Below, in pieces: positions 1-5,981 of a DNA stretch of 6,413 bases. The stretch's first letter is position 1, and each line of letters begins with the position of its first letter. This DNA comes from JAAXTT01 sp964530215. GTDB lineage: Bacteria; Bacillota; Desulfotomaculia; Desulfotomaculales; Desulfocucumaceae. The translations under genes and the position numbers were made by a program. A model generated the notes under the pieces. The model saw only the letters and a program-made list of their open reading frames with translations, was not told where the DNA came from and did not search any database. Where the stretch lies: contig CAZHAJ010000107.1 of assembly GCA_964530215.1 (NCBI GenBank), positions 1 to 6,413 of the forward strand, given 5' to 3'.

Positions 1-23
1 ATATACAAAAGGGGGGATGTTGG

Positions 24-290
24 TTGATTAAATGCCCTAGATGTGGCTCCACAAATATAATTATGCTGGAAAATAAAATAGTCAGTATAAAAACATTAAT
101 TTTATTGGCAGTAGCTTTTGTTGGTTTATATGCTTTATCGGACTACTTAAATGTTAATATTATAGAGGCTTTGGTACCTGCGGTTGTTATTTATCTGGGG
201 GCATTGGCGGGCTTAGTTTTGGTTAATCGGAACAGAAAGCCAATGAAATGTCAGGACTGTTTTAAAAATTGGCGACAAAATTCTAATTAG
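24..290 (+). CDS. Small membrane protein with a zinc ribbon split by a transmembrane hairpin
   Basis: This 88-residue protein starts with TTG at 24, placed 7 bases after a GGGGGG Shine-Dalgarno run (11-16); the nearby ATG at 17 hits a stop after four codons. The N-terminus carries a CPRCGS knuckle (C4, C7). Two hydrophobic segments follow (about 23-39 and 47-67), joined by a short loop around SDYLNVN. The C-terminus carries CQDCFKNW (C76, C79), followed by a short polar end. The basic stretch NRNRK (68-72) after the second segment predicts a cytoplasmic C-terminus, so both cysteine pairs should face the cytoplasm and could bind one zinc ion together. The CxxC...CxxC-x3-W pattern resembles ordinary small zinc ribbons, with the membrane hairpin as an insert. 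No specific function is recognised. It may be the last gene of an operon, because a terminator follows and the upstream side is cut by the window edge. Confidence 0.75.
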   Translation: MIKCPRCGSTNIIMLENKIVSIKTLILLAVAFVGLYALSDYLNVNIIEALVPAVVIYLGALAGLVLVNRNRKPMKCQDCFKNWRQNSN

Positions 291-307
291 ACTGGAAAAG
301 GGTTAAT

Positions 308-337
308 AAAAAATCAGAGTAAAGAACTCTGATTTTT
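308..337 (+). terminator. Rho-independent terminator after the split zinc-ribbon gene
   Basis: ATCAGAGT (313-320) pairs with ACTCTGAT (326-333) around the 5-base loop AAAGA. An A-run precedes the stem and a run of five Ts ends it. It lies 18 bases after the upstream stop codon and separates that gene from the PilZ gene. The A-run/T-run symmetry may let it work on both strands. Confidence 0.85.
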
Positions 338-358
338 CATTCCTTCCTAAAAACAGTT

Positions 359-384
359 TATAAATTTAAAAAACAATCCGATAT
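359..384 (+). promoter_or_regulatory. Possible SigD (sigma-28)-type promoter for the PilZ gene
   Basis: TCCGATAT (377-384) matches the Bacillus SigD -10 consensus GCCGATAT at 7 of 8 positions. A -35-like TATA (359-362) lies 14 bases upstream; the perfect TAAA at 361-364 would give a spacer of only 12. Transcription would begin near 391, a few bases before the Shine-Dalgarno at 404-413. A sigma-A alternative is TATAAC (389-394) with a weak TTTAAA -35 (365-370), but its start would fall almost on the ribosome-binding site. The assignment is inference from sequence resemblance. Confidence 0.4.
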
Positions 385-418
385 TTAATATAACGGCAAC
401 ATTGGAGGAGGTGGAATT

Positions 419-1210
419 ATGCATAAGTTGTTTGGTTTTATATCCCCTGCCTATGCCATAGAGTATGATAGCTTCCAAAATAGTATAAATCAAGCTTTTA
501 GCAATGAGGCTACTAGTAAAGATAATATTATGAATTTATTTTTAGTGGCAATTTTTATAGTAATTGTTTCATTAATATTTCGTCATTTAATGAAGCAAGA
601 AGAGCAAAAAATGGCTCAAAACCGTCTTTCCGGTTTTAAAATAAATAAATCTGACGCAAAAAGGCAATTTTATAGGGCACCGGTGGAAAAAGAGATATTG
701 TGGTCTTACGAAGAGAGGAATAATGACCATAATAAGGACAAGAGCAGAGGAAGTGGCAAGGTCACCGGTAAACAAAAATTTTATAATGATGTAGTTATTA
801 ATATAAGCGGAGGAGGATTATGCTTTAGGACTGAGCAGGTACTAAAGCAGGGCGATAAGATTAATATTTTGTTAGATGTTGGGGAATCCGAACCCCTTGT
901 GCTTCCTTCAAAAGTGGTGAGGCCGATACCGGTGGTTTTTGATGAGGCAGATATGTATGAAGTAGCTGTTATGTTTGATTCGTTAAAAACCGGATTGCAG
1001 GATAAGGTTGTCAAATACGTAATGAGCTATCAACGGGATTATATAAGGAATATAAAGCATAGATCTCAGCAGCAGGAAGATGAAGACGAGAAAAATTTTG
1101 AAGTAGTTAACCCATCTGATGACCAAGAAGTTGAAGACACCGAAGAAAATTATCAAGGATTTCAAGTAGAGGAGGAAGAGGAGGAAGCTGGCAAGAATCA
1201 GGAAGTTTAA
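419..1210 (+). CDS. Membrane-anchored PilZ domain protein, probable c-di-GMP receptor
   Basis: This 263-residue protein starts at ATG 419, five bases after a strong GGAGGAGGTGG ribosome-binding site. A short N-terminal region (1-36, including ISPAYA) is followed by one transmembrane helix (about 37-56), then the basic RHLMKQ and a linker. The PilZ domain (about 80-210) has both signatures that bind cyclic di-GMP in this family: RQFYR (82-86, RxxxR) and NISGGG (128-133, [D/N]xSxxG). The gap between them is longer than usual because of a hydrophilic insert (about 99-122). The tail (218-263) is rich in Asp and Glu and includes six consecutive glutamates. The expected topology is an extracytoplasmic N-terminus with the PilZ domain inside the cell. 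PilZ receptors commonly act on flagellar motors, exopolysaccharide synthesis or pili; the target here is unknown. A SigD-like promoter would favour motility. It is flanked by terminators and is probably monocistronic. Confidence 0.85.
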   Translation: MHKLFGFISPAYAIEYDSFQNSINQAFSNEATSKDNIMNLFLVAIFIVIVSLIFRHLMKQEEQKMAQNRLSGFKINKSDAKRQFYRAPVEKEILWSYEERNNDHNKDKSRGSGKVTGKQKFYNDVVINISGGGLCFRTEQVLKQGDKINILLDVGESEPLVLPSKVVRPIPVVFDEADMYEVAVMFDSLKTGLQDKVVKYVMSYQRDYIRNIKHRSQQQEDEDEKNFEVVNPSDDQEVEDTEENYQGFQVEEEEEEAGKNQEV

Positions 1211-1236
1211 TTTTTATATTAAATAATTATACCGAT

Positions 1237-1262
1237 AAAATGCGTAGTTGCGCATTTTTTAT
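1237..1262 (+). terminator. Rho-independent terminator after the PilZ gene
   Basis: AAAATGCG (1237-1244) pairs with CGCATTTT (1251-1258) around a 6-base loop, followed by a T-rich tract that continues to about 1269. It lies 26 bases after the PilZ stop codon. The GC part of the stem is only four pairs, so its strength depends on the A/T pairs and the U-tract. Confidence 0.75.
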
Positions 1263-1311
1263 TTTTTTATAGGCAATAATAGAAATAAGAAATAGCAGGA
1301 GGCGGTTCTTA

Positions 1312-1485
1312 TTGATATGCCCGGTATGCAAGGGTAAAGTTACCGGAAAAGTGGGTTTTGACCAGTACTATTGCTGGGATTGTTGTATTGAATTTCGCTT
1401 AAGTAAAGAAGGGGTAAGAATTTTTGAGGTATCTGAAGATGGAAGTTTGATGATGCTGGACCCCAACAATGAGTCCCTTTATTAG
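1312..1485 (+). CDS. Small zinc-ribbon protein, function unknown
   Basis: This 57-residue soluble protein starts with TTG at 1312, nine bases after a perfect AGGAGG site (1297-1302). The nearby ATG at 1317 is in another frame and stops after five codons. The sequence opens MICPVCKGK and has a second knuckle at CWDCC, giving C3-x2-C6 and C21-x2-C24 with an additional C25. This is a compact four-cysteine zinc ribbon. The C-terminal half (28-57) is polar and contains no recognised domain. The fold suggests metal binding and perhaps contact with nucleic acid or protein, but no role can be assigned. The next gene begins about 40 bases downstream, before any terminator, so the two are probably co-transcribed. 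No clear promoter is visible in the 50 bases between the upstream terminator and its ribosome-binding site. The ribosome-binding site and intact reading frame make it a convincing gene despite its length. Confidence 0.75.
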   Translation: MICPVCKGKVTGKVGFDQYYCWDCCIEFRLSKEGVRIFEVSEDGSLMMLDPNNESLY

Positions 1486-1509
1486 GTTTTGTGCAAACAA
1501 TATAACACT

Positions 1510-1516
1510 GGGGGTG
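1510..1516 (+). promoter_or_regulatory. Ribosome-binding site setting the start of the YtxH-like gene
   Basis: GGGGGTG lies eight bases before TTG 1525. A longer in-frame start, TTG 1489, has no such site and would add twelve residues unlike the family. The ATG at 1520 is out of frame and stops after six codons. Confidence 0.6.
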
Positions 1517-1524
1517 TTTATGCT

Positions 1525-1713
1525 TTGCCGAGGTTTTTAAAAGGTCTGGTAACAGGCACTGTGTTAGGAGCTATAGTGGGTATGACGATGAGCCCAAAGG
1601 GTAAATCTGAGTTAAAAAAGACCATCAGTTTAATAGATGATAACAGGATTAAAAAAAGGTCTGTCAGGTTGGTAAAGGGAATGGCTAAAGCAATGAACAA
1701 AGTTATGAAATAA
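1525..1713 (+). CDS. YtxH-like small glycine-zipper membrane protein
   Basis: The protein is 62 residues long from TTG 1525. One hydrophobic helix (about 5-22) carries a regular glycine zipper, G7, G11, G15 and G19, followed by MSPKGKSELKK. This arrangement of GxxxG repeats, then a proline and a basic 'PKGKSEL'-type segment, is the hallmark of the YtxH family (B. subtilis YtxH general-stress type). The remainder (30-62) is basic and helical, with many lysines and arginines, and probably lies along the inner membrane face or reaches into the cytoplasm. Family members are small membrane-associated proteins of poorly known function. It follows the zinc-ribbon gene by 39 bases and is followed at once by a terminator, so these two probably form a two-gene unit. 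A start at TTG 1489 (74 residues) is possible but less likely. Confidence 0.75.
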   Translation: MPRFLKGLVTGTVLGAIVGMTMSPKGKSELKKTISLIDDNRIKKRSVRLVKGMAKAMNKVMK

Positions 1714-1741
1714 AAAGTGAGGTCATATCCTCACTTTTTTT
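1712..1741 (+). terminator. Strong rho-independent terminator after the YtxH-like gene
   Basis: AAAAAGTGAGG (1712-1722) pairs with CCTCACTTTTT (1729-1739) around the 6-base loop TCATAT, with a run of seven Ts. The stem begins inside the stop codon of the YtxH-like gene. Confidence 0.9.
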
Positions 1742-1767
1742 GTTAGAGATTTTGTTAATTGTATAAA
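1740..1767 (+). promoter_or_regulatory. Candidate sigma-A promoter for the AI-2E transporter gene
   Basis: TTGTTA (1740-1745) and TATAAA (1762-1767) are separated by 16 bases and match the consensus at 4 and 5 of 6 positions. The -35 overlaps the end of the preceding terminator's T-run. Transcription would start near 1774, about 23 bases before the start codon. Confidence 0.45.
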
Positions 1768-1796
1768 AATGCTGAAGTGACGGTGGGTGAGTTTTT

Positions 1797-2831
1797 TTGC
1801 CTGTGCCTTGGTGGAAAAAAAGAAGCAATATCAGAAAGTTTTTTGTAATTGTGCTGGCTGCCATCTCGTTATTTGTATTATATTTGGTCAGGGATGTTGC
1901 TGTTCCCTTCCTGTTGGCCCTAGTTCTTTTCTATTTGCTGAACCCCATTGTGGATAGAATAGAATTGCAGGGAGTGAAGAGAACTTGGGCTATACTTATA
2001 GTGTACTTAGCAGTTACTTTTATTGTGTCGTCGGTCTTTATTTTTTGGTTGCCCCAAATAATGCACCAGCTAAACAGATTATTAGAGGCAGTACCCACTT
2101 ATGCTGCAGATATTGAAAAGATCATTAATAATTTGGAATTTCGTTATAGCCATGCAGGTTTACCCAATGGAGTCAAAGAAATCATTGACAGCCGTATACA
2201 ATGGTTGGAAAACAGGGTGCTGGCACTGGTTAACAGGATTATTTTTGGTATAATATCGTTGACGGAGCATCTTTTCGGTATTTTATTGGCACCTGTAATA
2301 GCATTTTATATGCTTCGGGATGCCGGTCGCTTAAAAGAGGATTTTTTTTCGCTCATTCCCGTTAGCTGGCAGAATGATGTGGTGATACTTTTTGGAGATA
2401 TCAATCATGTACTTAACAGTTATGTAAGGGGGTACTTATATATAAGTACCATAGTGGCTTTGCTTACCGGTTTAGGAATGTTTGCACTGGGAATTGAGTT
2501 TGCTTTGTTGCTGGGATTATTTGCGGGTTTAACCGAGCTAATCCCATATTTTGGACCCTTTATCGGGGCTTTGCCGGCAGTGCTATTGGCACTATCTGAT
2601 TCTCATTGGCTTGCACTGAAAGTAATTGCGGTTTTTCTTGTTATCCAGCAGTTGGAAGGCAGTGTGATATCCCCAAAAATTTTAGGGGATAAGGTGGGCT
2701 TGCACCCAATAGCGGTAATAGCCTCGTTGCTGGTGGGTGGAAAGCTGTTTGGACTGCCCGGGATGATTATGGCTGTGCCCATGGCAGCAATAATAAGAAT
2801 TCTGATTTCTTTTATATTATACAAGATATAG
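1797..2831 (+). CDS. AI-2E family transporter (UPF0118, YrrI-like)
   Basis: This is a 344-residue integral membrane protein, normal for the family. It has about eight hydrophobic segments (approximately 14-32, 35-56, 63-85, 148-172, 210-232, 235-263, 268-286, 302-340). A soluble amphipathic region lies between the third and fourth (about 86-147). Conserved family signatures are visible: GLTELIPYFGPFIGALP (244-260), EGSVISPKILGDKVGLHP (287-304) and FGLPGMIMAVPMA (318-330). The family includes E. coli TqsA, linked to autoinducer-2 export, and Na+/H+ antiporter-type members, so the substrate cannot be deduced. TTG 1797 is six bases after GGGTGAG (1784-1790); GTG 1803 is an alternative. A homologue (yrrI) sits near alaS in Bacillus too, so the neighbourhood is conserved. 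No terminator separates it from alaS, and some read-through is possible. A perfect 20-base palindrome lies within codons 212-218. Confidence 0.9.
   Translation: MPVPWWKKRSNIRKFFVIVLAAISLFVLYLVRDVAVPFLLALVLFYLLNPIVDRIELQGVKRTWAILIVYLAVTFIVSSVFIFWLPQIMHQLNRLLEAVPTYAADIEKIINNLEFRYSHAGLPNGVKEIIDSRIQWLENRVLALVNRIIFGIISLTEHLFGILLAPVIAFYMLRDAGRLKEDFFSLIPVSWQNDVVILFGDINHVLNSYVRGYLYISTIVALLTGLGMFALGIEFALLLGLFAGLTELIPYFGPFIGALPAVLLALSDSHWLALKVIAVFLVIQQLEGSVISPKILGDKVGLHPIAVIASLLVGGKLFGLPGMIMAVPMAAIIRILISFILYKI
2431..2450. repeat. Perfect 20-base palindrome inside the transporter gene
   Basis: GGTACTTATA is followed directly by its exact reverse complement TATAAGTACC. It covers codons 212-218 of the transporter (GYLYIST), at the start of a membrane segment. 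The symmetry stops at both ends. It may be a protein-binding site, or it may be accidental. Confidence 0.6.
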
Positions 2832-2857
2832 GATAACCCAGACTCAGTGTACGATTC

Positions 2858-2886
2858 TTGACACAAAGTACCTTGATTTGTATAAT
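2858..2886 (+). promoter_or_regulatory. Perfect-consensus sigma-A promoter of alaS
   Basis: TTGACA (2858-2863) and TATAAT (2881-2886) match the consensus fully and are separated by the optimal 17 bases. Transcription should begin near 2893, giving a leader of about 46 bases to TTG 2939. That leader is too short for a T-box, and none is seen. Confidence 0.9.
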
Positions 2887-2925
2887 TATAGCGCATTAAA
2901 TAAAGTAAGATATGAGTTTTAAGTC

Positions 2926-2930
2926 TGGAG
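2926..2930 (+). promoter_or_regulatory. Ribosome-binding site favouring the TTG start of alaS
   Basis: TGGAG lies eight bases before TTG 2939. The in-frame ATG 2912 has only the weak AAGTAAG upstream, and the in-frame GTG 2930 overlaps this site and so cannot use it. Confidence 0.5.
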
Positions 2931-2938
2931 TGAATAAA

Positions 2939-5590
2939 TTGAAGATAAAGATTAAAACAGGTAAACAGATTAGAGATAGTTACTTAAAGTTTTTTGAGAA
3001 TAAGGGACACAGGATACTCCCCAGTGCTTCCCTAATACCTGGCACAGATCCCAGCATACTCTGGACAGCTGCCGGAATGGTTCCCTTTAAACCGTATTAT
3101 ACAGGTGCAGAGAAACCGCCCGCCAAACGAATCACCACTTGTCAAAAGTGCATAAGGACTCCAGACATTGAAGTGGTGGGCAGGACTGCAAGACATCATA
3201 CATTCTTTGAAATGCTGGGCAACTTCTCATTTGGGGATTACTTTAAAGAAGAAGCCATTGATTGGGCGTGGGAATATCTCACAGAGCACTTGGAACTGCC
3301 CAAGGACAAGCTTTATGCCACTATTTACACCGATGATAATGAAGCCTTTGAGCATTGGAATAAAGTAATCGGTATCCCGTCTGAACGAATTATACGTCTG
3401 GGCAAGGACACCAATTTCTGGGAAATTGGTGTGGGACCTTGCGGACCGTGTTCTGAAATCTACATAGATTTAGGTGAGGCCAGGGGTTGTGGTCAAGAAG
3501 ATTGTAAACCCGGGTGTGAATGCGACCGATTCCTAGAAATATGGAACCTGGTTTTTATCCAGTTTTTTAAAGATGAAAAGGGCAATTATACACCTCTGGA
3601 AAGCAAAGGCATAGATACCGGTTTGGGTCTTGAGAGAGTTGCTTCCGTTCTGCAGGAGGTTCAAAGTAATTTTGATACCGATATCTTCAGGGAGATAATG
3701 GATTACACTGCTGAAAAGGCTGGTGTAATATATGGGAAAGATAATGATACCGATTTGGCATTGAAAGTAATTGCTGATCATTGCAGAGCCGTTACTTTTG
3801 GGGTTTGTGACGGAGCGCTTCCTTCCAATGAAGGTAGGGGTTATGTTATCCGCAGACTGCTTCGCCGGGCAGTACGCTTCGGACGCACTTTAAATATTGA
3901 TAAGCCCTTCTTATATGAAGTGGCTGGAGCAGTTATTAATCAAATGGCAGATGCTTATCCGGATTTGGTAACCAGTAAAGAGCATATTGTTAATGTTATT
4001 CGAATTGAAGAGGAAAGATTCGGAGAGACATTGGCTCAAGGCACCGAGATGTTAAATAAATTAATTGCGGAAGCAAAATCACAGGGTAAAAACGAGATTA
4101 CCGGTGAGGATGCATTTAAATTATATGATACTTATGGTTTCCCTTTAGAGTTGACAGTGGAAATGACCAGGGAAAAAGGTCTGGAGGTAGACCAGAGCGG
4201 GTTTAAAGCGGCAATGGACGAACAGCGCAACAGAGCACGTACTGCCCGTCAAGACAGTGACTATATATCAGAAAAAGAAGTTTTGTTTCAAGCTGTGAGG
4301 GAGCATACCGGGGAATGCAACTTTATAGGTTATCAAGATTTATCTGCTTCAGCTAAGATACTCTCCTTAATTAAAGAGGGCATTGAAGCCAAAACTGCAG
4401 TGGCGGGGGAAACTGTTGAGCTGGTATTGGATGTTACTCCTTGTTATTCGGAAGCAGGCGGACAAGTTACCGATTATGCCAAAATTACTGCTGAAGACTT
4501 GGAGATAGATGTACAGGAGGTTTTTAAGCCTGTTGAAGGTGTATATGTCCATCGAGGGAGAATAGTCAAGGGACAGACCGATGTTGGGCAAAAGGTTAAT
4601 GTTCAAGTGGATATTGAAAGACGCCGGGCGATTGCCAGAAATCACTCAGCTACACACTTGTTGCATAAAGCTTTAAAAGTGGTTCTTGGGGAACATGTAA
4701 ACCAGGCAGGTTCATTGGTGGAGCCTGAGCGTCTGCGTTTTGATTTTTCTCATTACACAGCAGTTACTAAAGAAGAATTGCTTCGGATAGAAGAGCTGGT
4801 TAATGATGCTATACTTTCCAACTTTCCGGTACAGGTACAAGAGATGAGCTTGGAAAAAGCCAAAGAAATTGGTGCCGCTGCATTGTTTGGAGAAAAATAC
4901 GGGAGTTCGGTCAGGGTAATCAAAATGGGGGATTTTAGTGTTGAACTATGTGGTGGGACACATGTTAATTCCACCTCAGAAATAGGTTTATTTAAACTGT
5001 TGGGTGAAAGCTCAGTGGGAGCAGGGCTTAGGCGAATTGAGGCGGTTACCGGTAAGGGTGTATTAAACTATTTAGATTCTAAGGAACAGCAGCTGAGCGA
5101 AATAGCGGGCATCATTAAAGCAATGCCTCACGAAGTCGTTCAGAAAGCAGATGGCTTGGTTAAAGAAGTAAAGGGCTTAGAAAATGAGGTAGAGAACTTA
5201 AGGGCTAAAATGGCAAGGTACGAGGTTAATGACCTTCTAGAAAAAGTCAGGGATTTAAAGGGAATTAATTTTCTTGCTGCAAAGGTTTCATCGCCTGATA
5301 TGGACAGTCTCAGGGCTATGACAGATTTAATTAGGGATCGGCTGGATTCATCGGTGGTTGTGCTGGGCAGTGTTGCTGGGGAAAGGGTTAATTTGGTGGC
5401 AGCAGTTACCAAGGATTTAACTTCCAGGGGACTACATGCCGGTAAACTTATAAAAGATGTGGTTGCCATAGTCGGTGGCGGCGGTGGTGGCAAACCTGAA
5501 TTAGCTCAAGCGGGGGGAAAGGATCCTTCCCGTCTACAGGAAGCTTTAGAACAAGCATATAAGGTGGCTGAGGGGCAGCTCAGCAAATAA
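2939..5590 (+). CDS. alaS: Alanyl-tRNA synthetase
   Basis: It joins alanine to tRNA-Ala in the cytoplasm using ATP and removes mischarged Ser/Gly. From TTG 2939 the protein has 883 residues, normal for bacterial AlaRS. The class II catalytic core comes first: GKQIRDSYLKFFENKGH near the N-terminus, motif 2 around RTARHHTFFEMLGNFSFGD (82-100), and motif 3 around GIDTGLGLERVASVLQ (224-239). The tRNA-recognition region follows (RGYVIRRLLRRAVRFGR, 300-316). The editing domain has the zinc-site motifs HSATH (H569, H573) and CGGTH (C671, H675). A coiled-coil stretch (about 735-770) leads to the C-Ala/DHHA1 domain with a six-glycine run then KPELAQAGGKDP (846-863). All domains are intact. An upstream ATG 2912 would give 892 residues, but the shorter form matches the family N-terminus and has a better ribosome-binding site. 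A cysteine-rich insert after CGPCSEI (168-195) is a known clostridial-type variant. It has its own promoter, and ireB follows. Confidence 0.97.
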   Translation: MKIKIKTGKQIRDSYLKFFENKGHRILPSASLIPGTDPSILWTAAGMVPFKPYYTGAEKPPAKRITTCQKCIRTPDIEVVGRTARHHTFFEMLGNFSFGDYFKEEAIDWAWEYLTEHLELPKDKLYATIYTDDNEAFEHWNKVIGIPSERIIRLGKDTNFWEIGVGPCGPCSEIYIDLGEARGCGQEDCKPGCECDRFLEIWNLVFIQFFKDEKGNYTPLESKGIDTGLGLERVASVLQEVQSNFDTDIFREIMDYTAEKAGVIYGKDNDTDLALKVIADHCRAVTFGVCDGALPSNEGRGYVIRRLLRRAVRFGRTLNIDKPFLYEVAGAVINQMADAYPDLVTSKEHIVNVIRIEEERFGETLAQGTEMLNKLIAEAKSQGKNEITGEDAFKLYDTYGFPLELTVEMTREKGLEVDQSGFKAAMDEQRNRARTARQDSDYISEKEVLFQAVREHTGECNFIGYQDLSASAKILSLIKEGIEAKTAVAGETVELVLDVTPCYSEAGGQVTDYAKITAEDLEIDVQEVFKPVEGVYVHRGRIVKGQTDVGQKVNVQVDIERRRAIARNHSATHLLHKALKVVLGEHVNQAGSLVEPERLRFDFSHYTAVTKEELLRIEELVNDAILSNFPVQVQEMSLEKAKEIGAAALFGEKYGSSVRVIKMGDFSVELCGGTHVNSTSEIGLFKLLGESSVGAGLRRIEAVTGKGVLNYLDSKEQQLSEIAGIIKAMPHEVVQKADGLVKEVKGLENEVENLRAKMARYEVNDLLEKVRDLKGINFLAAKVSSPDMDSLRAMTDLIRDRLDSSVVVLGSVAGERVNLVAAVTKDLTSRGLHAGKLIKDVVAIVGGGGGGKPELAQAGGKDPSRLQEALEQAYKVAEGQLSK

Positions 5591-5608
5591 ATTATTTATT
5601 TTTAGAAA

Positions 5609-5637
5609 TGGACAACAGGAAATATTTAAACTATAAA
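5609..5637 (+). promoter_or_regulatory. Sigma-A promoter of ireB
   Basis: TGGACA (5609-5614) and TATAAA (5632-5637) each match 5 of 6 consensus bases and are exactly 17 bases apart. Transcription would start near 5644, about 44 bases before the GTG start. This gives ireB expression independent of alaS, although no good terminator lies between them. Confidence 0.6.
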
Positions 5638-5687
5638 GAATATAAAAGTAAATAAGGGATATATTCTTAGCAAAGGGGGTGCATACC

Positions 5688-5963
5688 GTGACCAGGGATC
5701 AGGATCTCGTCGAAGAAACCATGATGTTCAAGGTTCAAGCAGAAGAAGTGAATCAAGCTCGAGATATTCTCAATTCAGTTTATACATCTCTAAAGCAAAG
5801 GGGTTATAATCCCATAAATCAATTGGTGGGATACCTCCTGTCCGGTGACCCCGCCTATATAACCAGTCATAATAATGCTCGAAGTATGATAAGAAGACTG
5901 GAGAGGGATGAACTGCTAGAGGAAATACTTAAAAACTATCTTGAAATTAAGCCCTGCAAATAA
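5688..5963 (+). CDS. ireB: IreB family regulatory phosphoprotein (UPF0297, YrzL)
   Basis: The protein is 91 residues from GTG 5688, close to the usual 80-90. The family signature GYNPINQLVGYLLSGDP continues into AYITSHNNAR (39-65), then RRLERDELLEEILKNYL (69-85), leaving little doubt. The short N-terminal ETMMF (10-14) corresponds to the family's conserved T-M-x-F segment. In Enterococcus faecalis, IreB is phosphorylated on N-terminal threonines by the PASTA-domain kinase IreK and lowers cephalosporin resistance; T2 and T11 are the candidate sites here, by analogy only. AAAGGGGGTG (5672-5681) lies six bases before GTG 5688; an in-frame GTG at 5679 overlaps that site and is unlikely. It is the conserved downstream neighbour of alaS, but ruvX (yrrK), usual next in Bacillus, does not follow directly; an aldo/keto reductase gene does. 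Confidence 0.93.
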   Translation: MTRDQDLVEETMMFKVQAEEVNQARDILNSVYTSLKQRGYNPINQLVGYLLSGDPAYITSHNNARSMIRRLERDELLEEILKNYLEIKPCK

Positions 5964-5975
5964 GCGGGGCTCTTT
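5950..5975 (+). terminator. Terminator hairpin overlapping the end of ireB
   Basis: AGCCCTGC (5950-5957) pairs with GCGGGGCT (5964-5971) with one T-G wobble, around the 6-base loop AAATAA that contains part of the stop codon. The tail CTTTTATA is short, so termination may be incomplete. The left arm encodes the last residues of IreB. Confidence 0.7.
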
Positions 5976-5981
5976 TATACC

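Noticed and set aside
587..1165. Minus-strand open frames opposite the PilZ gene
   Set aside because: They lack ribosome-binding sites and recognisable protein features, and are shadows of a well-supported gene on the other strand.
1231..1238. ACCGATAA resembling a SigD -10 element after the PilZ gene
   Set aside because: No TAAA lies at the right distance, and the site runs into the terminator stem.
2831..2938. T-box or other riboswitch upstream of alaS
   Set aside because: The space after the promoter is under 50 bases and shows no T-box sequence or suitable hairpins.
3168..3368. A second + strand open frame inside alaS
   Set aside because: It overlaps the conserved catalytic core of alaS in another frame and has no family features.
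3443..3525. Cysteine cluster in AlaRS as a novel metal site
   Set aside because: Similar cysteine-rich inserts after CGPCSEI occur in many clostridial and other bacterial AlaRS proteins, so it is a known variant.
5140..5493. Minus-strand frame with a proline run opposite the end of alaS
   Set aside because: The prolines are the complement of the alaS glycine run; it is a shadow of coding sequence.
5585..5601. AT-only inverted repeat AAATAAAT-T-ATTTATTT at the alaS stop codon
   Set aside because: The stem has no GC pairs and a 1-base loop, so it is too weak to be a convincing terminator.
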